Below are positions 1 to 3,992 of a DNA stretch of 8,234 nucleotides, piece by piece (within the stretch, counting starts at the first letter, position 1; every line of letters starts with the position of its first letter). Origin of the DNA: Anaerolinea thermophila (GTDB lineage Bacteria; Chloroflexota; Anaerolineae; Anaerolineales; DRKV01). The notes under the pieces are model-generated. The model was not told where the DNA came from, did no database searches, and saw only the letters and a program-made list of their open reading frames with translations. The translations under genes were made by a program, and so were the position numbers. The stretch covers positions 1-8,234 of the forward strand of contig DYKW01000073.1 of the NCBI GenBank assembly GCA_020722405.1, given 5' to 3'.

Positions 1-40
1 AAAGTCTCTTTCATTTTGAGCAGCGCCCAACGTGCTGTGG

Positions 41-70
41 GTTTACTCACAATGACGAGTAAACATTGTG
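41..70. repeat. Two interlocked inverted repeats
   Basis: GTTTACTC (41-48) is the exact reverse complement of GAGTAAAC (57-64). CACAATG (48-54) is the exact reverse complement of CATTGTG (64-70). The arms alternate (A, B, A', B'), so in single-stranded form this is either two competing hairpins or an H-type pseudoknot. As DNA it could be a pair of overlapping operator half-sites. The stretch CTCACAATGAC (46-56) also resembles the CTCGCAATGAC end of the dispersed palindromic repeat seen again at 3828-3914, so it may be a decayed copy of that terminus. No coding region is supported in 1-237. Confidence 0.4.
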
Positions 71-131
71 CTACCTGAACAATCACAAAACCTTCTCCAG
101 ACATTTGCGTCTTCATCACCTTGCGTTAAGA

Positions 132-152
132 TTTTTGGGACATCCCCAAAAA
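132..152. repeat. 8-bp inverted repeat upstream of the RidA-family gene
   Basis: TTTTTGGG (132-139) and CCCAAAAA (145-152) are perfect reverse complements around a 5-nt spacer. The T run is on the 5' side and the A run on the 3' side on either strand, the wrong order for an intrinsic terminator. An operator or a chance palindrome fits better. The right half, CCCAAAAAGA (145-154), recurs at 219-228 next to the ribosome binding site of the downstream gene. No regulator is known for it. Confidence 0.3.
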
Positions 153-197
153 GAAGATACGAAATACATACGAACGACATGCAAAAACGCGCCTCGA

Positions 198-206
198 TGA
201 TACAAA
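198..206 (+). promoter_or_regulatory. Possible extended -10 promoter for the RidA-family gene
   Basis: TGATACAAA reads as an extended -10 element (TGn followed by TACAAA, 4 of 6 to TATAAT). No good -35 lies at the usual distance, which extended -10 promoters tolerate. Transcription would start near 213, giving a leader of about 25 nt that includes the Shine-Dalgarno sequence at 228-233. Nearly the same string, TGATACAAT, lies in front of the YkgJ-like gene at 8041-8049 on the other strand. Confidence 0.35.
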
Positions 207-237
207 TTTGCGCCTTTTCCCAAAAAGAGGTGGTATC

Positions 238-642
238 ATGAAAATCCAACGCGTCTACTCCGGCGCTCCGTGGGAGCAGAAGGTCGGCTATTGCCGCGCC
301 TTGCGAGTCGGCAGTCAGATTTACGTCACGGGCACAGCGTCGGTCGCCCCAGATGGCAGCACCTTTGCCCCTGGAGACCCGGCAGCCCAAACCCGCCGCT
401 GCCTGGAGATTATCCAGCAGGCCTTGCGGTCCCTGGGCGCGGATAAAGAAAACGTGGTCCGCACCCGCTTGTATGTCACCGACATCTCCCGCTGGGAGGC
501 ATACGGTCAGGCACATGCCGAATTTTTTGGCGGACACCATCCCACCACCACGATGGTGGAAGTCAAAGGCCTGGTCCGTCCGGATATGCTGGTAGAAATC
601 GAAGCCGACGCCATCGTTTTCCCTTCCGACAGCGCTTCGTAA
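238..642 (+). CDS. RidA (YjgF/YER057c/UK114) family protein
   Basis: This is a 134-residue protein, the usual size for the RidA family of small trimeric cytosolic proteins. Archetypal RidA hydrolyses reactive enamine/imine intermediates of amino acid metabolism. Typical features are IYVTGTAS (28-35), the helix with QTRRCLEIIQQALRSLGA (51-68), the VVRTRLYVTDISRW segment (73-86), and the C-terminal VEIEADAIV (119-127) with E120. The arginine that follows VEVA in enamine deaminases of the archetypal subfamily is absent here: the segment reads VEVKGLVRP (107-115). The nearest arginine, R114, is shifted, so deaminase activity is uncertain and a divergent Rid subfamily is likely. The start was chosen at ATG 238 because AGGTGG (228-233) lies 4 nt upstream; an in-frame TTG at 208 has no such site. 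ppgK follows 70 bp downstream on the same strand. The family call is secure; the substrate is unknown. Confidence 0.88.
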   Translation: MKIQRVYSGAPWEQKVGYCRALRVGSQIYVTGTASVAPDGSTFAPGDPAAQTRRCLEIIQQALRSLGADKENVVRTRLYVTDISRWEAYGQAHAEFFGGHHPTTTMVEVKGLVRPDMLVEIEADAIVFPSDSAS

Positions 643-712
643 TGACGTGGGCATGTAGCACCTCGCACGCGTCTTTCCCTAACAAAACATTCCCTTCTTC
701 GACAGGAGCACT

Positions 713-1471
713 ATGAACGAAACTTCTCCCCAACCCATCCTGGGCATTGATATCGGCGGCAGCGGCATCAAAGGCGCGCCGGTAGATATCGTCAGCGGGC
801 AATTGGTAGCCGACCGTTACCGTATTCCCACCCCCGAAAAAGGGCGTCCTGGTGACGTGGTCGATGTGGTGGCGCAAATTGTGCGTCACTTCGAGTGGCA
901 GGGGCCGGTTGGCATTGGTTTTCCCGCCGCGGTGTTGAACGGGGTAGTGAAAACAGCCGCCAACATACACAAATCGTGGATTGACACCGATGCCAAGGCG
1001 TTGTTTTCGGCGGCCACAAATTGTCCTGTTGCCGTTTTGAACGATGCCGACGCGGCCGGCCTGGCTGAAATGCGCTTTGGGGCAGGTGCGAAGCGCAGCG
1101 GGGTTGTCTTCATCATTACAATTGGCACCGGTTTGGGCACTGCCTTATTTGTAGATGGCAAACTGGTACCCAACACCGAACTGGGACATTTGGAAATTCG
1201 CGGCAAAGATGCCGAGCAACGCGCTTCCGATGCCGTGCGCAAGGCCAAAGAGCTCTCCTGGCAGAAATGGGCGCAACGCTTGAACGAGTATTTGAGCACC
1301 CTGGAACGCTTGTTTTGGCCTTCGCTTTTCATTCTGGGGGGCGGCGTAAGCAAAAAAAGTGAGAAATTCCTGCCTTACCTGAATCTCTCCACCGAAGTGG
1401 TCATAGCGCGTTTGGGCAATGAGGCCGGCATTGTGGGCGCGGCATTAGTGGCCGGTGCCTTAAGCCAATGA
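713..1471 (+). CDS. ppgK: Polyphosphate glucokinase (ROK family)
   Basis: This 252-residue cytosolic sugar kinase is predicted to phosphorylate glucose to glucose 6-phosphate using inorganic polyphosphate, often also ATP, and so feeds glycolysis. The N-terminal phosphate-binding loop is GIDIGGSGIKG (11-21). The glucose-binding and catalytic segment is LNDADAAGLAEMRFGAG (109-125), with D111 as the expected base. IGTGLGTALFVDGKLVPNTELGHLE (137-161) includes E156 and H159. LSWQKWAQRLNEYL (181-194) followed by LFWPSLFILGGGVSKKSEKF (200-219) is characteristic of polyphosphate glucokinases. The cysteine-rich zinc motif of classical ROK repressors and kinases is absent, and there is no helix-turn-helix, as expected for this subgroup. 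Length matches actinobacterial PPGKs (about 250-270 residues). AGGAG (704-708) sits 4 nt before the ATG. It is probably co-transcribed with the RidA-family gene. Its stop codon lies inside a hairpin (1469-1494). Confidence 0.92.
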   Translation: MNETSPQPILGIDIGGSGIKGAPVDIVSGQLVADRYRIPTPEKGRPGDVVDVVAQIVRHFEWQGPVGIGFPAAVLNGVVKTAANIHKSWIDTDAKALFSAATNCPVAVLNDADAAGLAEMRFGAGAKRSGVVFIITIGTGLGTALFVDGKLVPNTELGHLEIRGKDAEQRASDAVRKAKELSWQKWAQRLNEYLSTLERLFWPSLFILGGGVSKKSEKFLPYLNLSTEVVIARLGNEAGIVGAALVAGALSQ

Positions 1472-1494
1472 GCGACCCTGAAATGGGTCGCTCA
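1469..1494 (+). terminator. Perfect hairpin overlapping the ppgK stop codon
   Basis: TGAGCGACCC (1469-1478) pairs perfectly with GGGTCGCTCA (1485-1494) around a 6-nt loop. The TGA that begins the left arm is the ppgK stop codon. No T tract follows; the next bases are CGGCAACGAAAGG. It is therefore not a standard intrinsic terminator. It may protect the mRNA 3' end, mark a processing site, or modulate read-through into the structured region downstream. Confidence 0.4.
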
Positions 1495-1505
1495 CGGCAA
1501 CGAAA

Positions 1506-1526
1506 GGAGGAAGGAGGTAGGAGGTA
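1506..1526 (+). repeat. Three tandem 7-bp GGAGG units
   Basis: GGAGGAA (1506-1512), GGAGGTA (1513-1519) and GGAGGTA (1520-1526) repeat with an exact 7-bp period inside an almost pure purine tract (1502-1529). Each unit is a full complement of the 16S anti-Shine-Dalgarno core. The last is spaced 5 nt from a TTG codon at 1530. The open frame from that TTG runs through the terminator at 1740-1766 before its stop at 1770-1772, so a translated product is unlikely. The six GG pairs could also form a two-layer G-quadruplex in RNA. Confidence 0.6.
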
Positions 1527-1532
1527 AAGTTG

Positions 1533-1654
1533 TATCTCTATCAGGGTACTACACCAAAGTTGTCTATAGGATACCGGAAGTGTCCCCTGAGAGATAGTTC
1601 CTTTTGTCACAAACGAGTGGGCGCTTTGTCATGCTTGTTTGTGATAAAAGGAAT
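1533..1654 (+). ncRNA. Candidate structured RNA: two adjacent long stem-loops
   Basis: Stem 1: TATCTCT (1533-1539) and CAGGG (1542-1546) pair with CCCTG (1585-1589) and AGAGATA (1590-1596), giving 12 base pairs with a 2-nt bulge. ACAC (1551-1554) with GTGT (1580-1583) can extend it. Stem 2 starts almost at once. The 17-nt arm 1598-1614 pairs with 1637-1653 along its whole length with a single G-U wobble (G1606-U1645). Five further pairs or wobbles towards the loop (1615-1619 with 1632-1636) are possible. Stem 2 is far longer than expected by chance. The segment lies between ppgK and the terminator at 1740-1766 and matches no RNA family I recognise. It could be the ppgK 3' UTR, a separate small RNA, or a decayed inverted-repeat element. 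No promoter of its own is evident. Confidence 0.35.
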
Positions 1655-1739
1655 GGCCAATGGTGAGTTGTGGTACGCTGTGGATACACCCCTCGAGAAC
1701 ACACACAAATTTGTGGCGTTTTGGGATGGTCTGAAAATA

Positions 1740-1766
1740 AAAAGACCTGCTAGAGGCAGGTCTTTT
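1740..1766. terminator. Bidirectional intrinsic terminator between ppgK and gltD-like gene
   Basis: AAAAGACCTGC (1740-1750) and GCAGGTCTTTT (1756-1766) form a perfect 11-bp stem with a 5-nt loop. Each strand has a run of A before and a run of T after the GC-rich core, so it can terminate transcription in both directions. It lies 18 bp beyond the end of the minus-strand oxidoreductase gene and about 270 bp beyond ppgK, where two convergent transcription units meet. Confidence 0.88.
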
Positions 1767-1784
1767 GGGTGATGCAGAGAGGGG

Positions 1785-3245
1785 TTAGACAGCCAGCGAG
1801 GGTTGAGTTTTTTGCTTGTTGCGGAGATACTCATCGATGCCTTGGGCTGCGCGGCGTCCCGCGGCGACAGCCGTCACCACCAGGTTGGGGCCGGTGACAT
1901 CATCGCCACCGGCAAACACGCCCGGGCGTGTGGTGGCGCCGGTGGCCTCATCGGCGACGATCAAGCCCCACTTGTGGGTTTCTAACCCCGGTGTGGTTTT
2001 ACCGACAATTTCATCCGGCCAGTAACCCAGAGCCAAAACCACGGTATCGGCTTCGATGGTGAAATTCGAGCCTTCGACAGGAATTGGGCGGCGGCGACCG
2101 GATGAATCCGGTTCGCCCAATTCCATGCGGACACATTCCACTGCCGCTATGCGCCCGTCCTCGCCGGCAATGAAGCGTACTGGCTGGGTGAGGAACATAT
2201 ACTTGGCGCCCTCTTCGCGTGCCAGTTTTCTATCCTTGCGGCCACCGGGCATCTCGTTTTCTGTCCGGCGGTACACACAAGTGACCTCTTTAGCGCCCAG
2301 GCGCAAACTGGAGCGCAGGCAGTCCGAGGCAGTATCGCCACCGCCAACCACAACGACTTTTTCTCCAATTTGTGGTTTCCCTTGGAGTTCGGAAGGCAAA
2401 ATGGCGGGATCGACGTTGGCACGAATCAGGTATTCGGTGGCTTTATAAACACCGGGCAAGTCTTCCCCTTCGACCTTCATGGAGGCATCGATTTCAGCAC
2501 CTACGCCCACGAAGACTGCTTCGAAACCCTCGGCGAAGAGGTCGTCAATGGTCTTATCCTTACCAATGTAAGTATTACCTACGAATTTTGCACCGGCACG
2601 TTCCAAGTCCTCCCAACGGGCAAAAACCACCTCTTTGGATAACTTGAAGTTTGGGATACCATAAGTCAGCAATCCACCGGGAGACGGCTTGGTGTCGAAG
2701 AGCGTGACCTCATACCCTTTTTGGAGCAGTTGCTCGGCGCAAGAAAGGCCGGCCGGCCCGGCACCGACGATGGCTACCCGGTGCCCGTTCTTTGGTTGGG
2801 TCGGCACGCTGACACCCTTGGTAGCACGTTCATAATCCACAACAAAGGTTTCCAGCATACCGGTAAGCACGGGTTCTTCTTCTTTGTTGCGCACACAGGA
2901 ACCCTGGCACAATTGTTCGTGGGGACATACCCGGCTGCATATTTCCGGCATGGAACTGGTTTGCCGGTAAAGTGCGGCGGCATCCAGGTAACGCCCTTCT
3001 TCAATCAACCACATGGCTGAGGGAATGTCGTTGTGTACCGGGCAGGCCTGTACACAAGGTGCGGGGTCGGGGCAGTGGATGCAGCGGGCGGCTTCTAGTC
3101 GAGCGCGATCCTCATCAAAAGAAATCAATACCTCATCGAAATCGCACACACGTTCAAATGCTGGCCGGACGTCCAGGTCTTGAAAGGGAATATACAGGCG
3201 TTCTTTGCGGTTAATGGCTAAAAACTCACTGGGGATAAATTGCAT
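1785..3245 (-). CDS. gltD: GltD-type NAD(P)H oxidoreductase (glutamate synthase small-subunit family)
   Basis: This 486-residue cytosolic flavoprotein has the order of the glutamate synthase small subunit. Two N-terminal ferredoxin-like cysteine sets are C55-C58-C64-C68 (in ARCIHCPDPAPCVQACP) and C103-C107-C113-C117, predicted to hold two [4Fe-4S] clusters. They are followed by an FAD Rossmann motif VAIVGAGPAGLSCA (157-170), an NAD(P)H Rossmann motif VVVVGGGDTASD (297-308), and the C-terminal FAD contact GVFAGGDDVTGP (442-453). In GOGAT the subunit takes electrons from NADPH and passes them to the large subunit, which makes glutamate from glutamine and 2-oxoglutarate. No large subunit is adjacent. 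It could pair with a distant gltB, act alone like the homotetrameric enzymes described in some archaea and thermophiles, or serve another enzyme (the NfnB and PreT relatives share this fold). The start at 3245 is preceded by AGGAG at 3260-3256, 10 nt away. It has its own promoter (3287-3315) and shares a terminator with ppgK. Confidence 0.88.
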   Translation of the reverse strand: MQFIPSEFLAINRKERLYIPFQDLDVRPAFERVCDFDEVLISFDEDRARLEAARCIHCPDPAPCVQACPVHNDIPSAMWLIEEGRYLDAAALYRQTSSMPEICSRVCPHEQLCQGSCVRNKEEEPVLTGMLETFVVDYERATKGVSVPTQPKNGHRVAIVGAGPAGLSCAEQLLQKGYEVTLFDTKPSPGGLLTYGIPNFKLSKEVVFARWEDLERAGAKFVGNTYIGKDKTIDDLFAEGFEAVFVGVGAEIDASMKVEGEDLPGVYKATEYLIRANVDPAILPSELQGKPQIGEKVVVVGGGDTASDCLRSSLRLGAKEVTCVYRRTENEMPGGRKDRKLAREEGAKYMFLTQPVRFIAGEDGRIAAVECVRMELGEPDSSGRRRPIPVEGSNFTIEADTVVLALGYWPDEIVGKTTPGLETHKWGLIVADEATGATTRPGVFAGGDDVTGPNLVVTAVAAGRRAAQGIDEYLRNKQKTQPSLAV

Positions 3246-3286
3246 AATTTATGCTCTCCTCGATTCGCTACCAAATCAGGTTACAC

Positions 3287-3315
3287 ATGATAGCGGCTTG
3301 ATTTTATTTTGAAAA
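3287..3315 (-). promoter_or_regulatory. Sigma70-type promoter of the gltD-like gene
   Basis: On the minus strand TTTTCA (3315-3310, 4 of 6 to TTGACA) is followed after exactly 17 nt by TATCAT (3292-3287, 5 of 6 to TATAAT). Transcription would start near 3280, giving a 5' leader of about 35 nt that contains the AGGAG at 3260-3256. Confidence 0.55.
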
Positions 3316-3489
3316 GGGTAAATGTACCTGGCGAATTCGTCACTATTTTGGGTGACAATAGTCATGATTATTCAGTGCTGGCTGTTGGACAGTGTTTGGT
3401 TAGTACCCGCCCTTACTGTTCGCTCACAAAACCTTAATGCAAGTCGCGAAAACGCAAAGGTTTTTCTGGATATGCATTGGTCTTGGTGC

Positions 3490-3503
3490 GAAAACATGTT
3501 TTC
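3490..3503. promoter_or_regulatory. 14-bp perfect palindrome, possible operator
   Basis: GAAAACATGTTTTC is a perfect 14-bp palindrome with no spacer. The repeats GCGAAAAC (3446-3453 and 3488-3495) and ACGCAAAG/CTTTGCGT (3452-3459 and 3503-3510) lie around it, a layout often seen at binding sites of dimeric repressors. It is about 200 bp upstream of the gltD-like start and about 490 bp upstream of the adaptor gene, so it is not at a core promoter. No regulator gene is present in the window. A regulatory role is inferred from symmetry only. Confidence 0.35.
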
Positions 3504-3628
3504 TTTGCGTCCTGACCGTCTTTGCATTGCATCTTCGACGCTGAAAGATCAACACACCAAATGTGGAGTTGTTTTTGGGCATGGTTCAGAAAATCTGTAA
3601 ACACTTACAATCAATTGATGTGCCCTGG

Positions 3629-3653
3629 CCCCTCCCCCAATTTGGGGGAGGGG
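3629..3653. repeat. GC-rich inverted repeat, dispersed-repeat type
   Basis: CCCCTCCCCC (3629-3638) pairs perfectly with GGGGGAGGGG (3644-3653) around AATTT. The arms could extend to 12 bp with a single-base loop. Sequences of this CCCTCCCCCAATTTGGGGGAGGG kind are common as scattered intergenic repeats in several bacterial phyla. There is no T tract after it (GGTCACACC follows), so it is not a clear terminator. ACACTT (3601-3606) upstream and AAGTGT downstream flank it as a looser outer inverted pair. Confidence 0.6.
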
Positions 3654-3755
3654 GGTCACACCAGTACAAAAGTGTAAATCTATGCAGTTGTTTCAAGTGC
3701 TGATCATGCCGTGCGGATTTAACGAAAAGTTAAGCGTACTTTACTAAATTGGGTT

Positions 3756-3761
3756 TATAAT
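3756..3761 (+). promoter_or_regulatory. Consensus -10 box upstream of the ABC operon
   Basis: TATAAT matches the sigma70 -10 consensus exactly and lies in AT-rich sequence. No convincing -35 exists at 16-18 nt upstream (AGCGTA with a 17-nt spacer) and there is no TGn extension, so an activator may be needed. A start near 3768 would give a leader of about 225 nt that contains the palindromic repeat at 3828-3914. A weaker TACAAT at 3968-3973 is an alternative, but it is very close to the start codon. Confidence 0.35.
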
Positions 3762-3827
3762 TGCTCGCCAAGCATTGCTCTATCGAGTTTACACCTTCGC
3801 ACGACGGGCAACGAACGCCTGCACCGG

Positions 3828-3914
3828 GTCACTGCGAGGAGTGAACGAAGGGAGCGACGAAGCAACCTCCGTCACTGTGCGGGAGATGGTTTGGGGCTTC
3901 GCCCTTGCAATGAC
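3828..3914. repeat. 87-bp dispersed-type palindromic repeat
   Basis: The element begins GTCACTGCGAGG and ends CCTTGCAATGAC, imperfect reverse complements (10 of 12). It contains the internal string GCGACGAAGCAACCTCC, partly mirrored by GGGAGATGGTTTGGGGCTTCG. This is the pattern of the GTCATTGCGAGGAGCGAAGC-type intergenic repeat known from Chloroflexi and other bacteria. No transposase or clear target-site duplication is visible. It sits in the untranslated leader of the ABC operon and should fold into a long imperfect hairpin in the mRNA. A related terminus may survive at 46-56. Confidence 0.65.
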
Positions 3915-3982
3915 GAGAAACTCGCCGCCGTGCTTGGCGTGTGCATCATTTGGCGGATAGAAACTTCTACAATTTCAATGGT

Positions 3983-3988
3983 AAGGAG
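3983..3988 (+). promoter_or_regulatory. Shine-Dalgarno site that fixes the adaptor start
   Basis: AAGGAG lies 4 nt before ATG 3993. The reading frame is open back to 3891, but that upstream part overlaps the palindromic repeat, and the next in-frame ATG at 3978 would leave this site inside the gene. The spacing equals that of the RidA-family and ppgK starts. ATG 3993 also gives a normal short positively charged N-terminus (MKK) before a membrane segment. Confidence 0.75.
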
Positions 3989-3992
3989 TGCT

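Larger units (their letters stand above)
3246..3992. other. 747-bp divergent intergenic region
   Basis: This region separates the minus-strand gltD-like gene from the plus-strand ABC operon. Its left edge carries the gltD-like promoter. Its centre holds a 14-bp palindrome (3490-3503), TGTAA-ACAC-TTACA (3596-3609) and a GC-rich hairpin (3629-3653). Its right part holds a TATAAT box (3756-3761) and an 87-bp palindromic repeat (3828-3914). An open frame at 3322-3600 (92 codons) has no good ribosome site and reads into the -35 of the opposite promoter, so I do not call it a gene. GCGAAAAC occurs directly repeated at 3446-3453 and 3488-3495, and ACGCAAAG (3452-3459) is inverted at 3503-3510. Confidence 0.6.

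Noticed and set aside
83..94. TCACAAAACCTT shared with 3424-3435
   Set aside because: A 12-bp direct match is expected about twice by chance in a window of this size, and the flanks do not match.
132..152. Hairpin upstream of the RidA-family gene as a terminator of an upstream gene
   Set aside because: T-run and A-run are in the reverse order of an intrinsic terminator on both strands.
1530..1772. 80-codon frame beginning TTG 1530 after the strong GGAGG repeats
   Set aside because: Its stop lies beyond the terminator at 1740-1766, so mRNA ending there would have no stop codon. The frame also passes through two long stems and looks unlike a protein.
3322..3600. 92-codon plus-strand open frame between the gltD-like gene and the ABC operon
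   Set aside because: It has only a poorly spaced AGGG 3 nt before the ATG. It is rich in Cys and Trp with no family resemblance, lies next to the opposite promoter, and crosses palindromes. It looks like chance reading of a regulatory region.
3891..3992. Upstream extension of the adaptor gene by 34 codons
   Set aside because: It overlaps the palindromic repeat, would bury the Shine-Dalgarno site at 3983-3988, and would put a non-signal sequence before the MKK membrane anchor.
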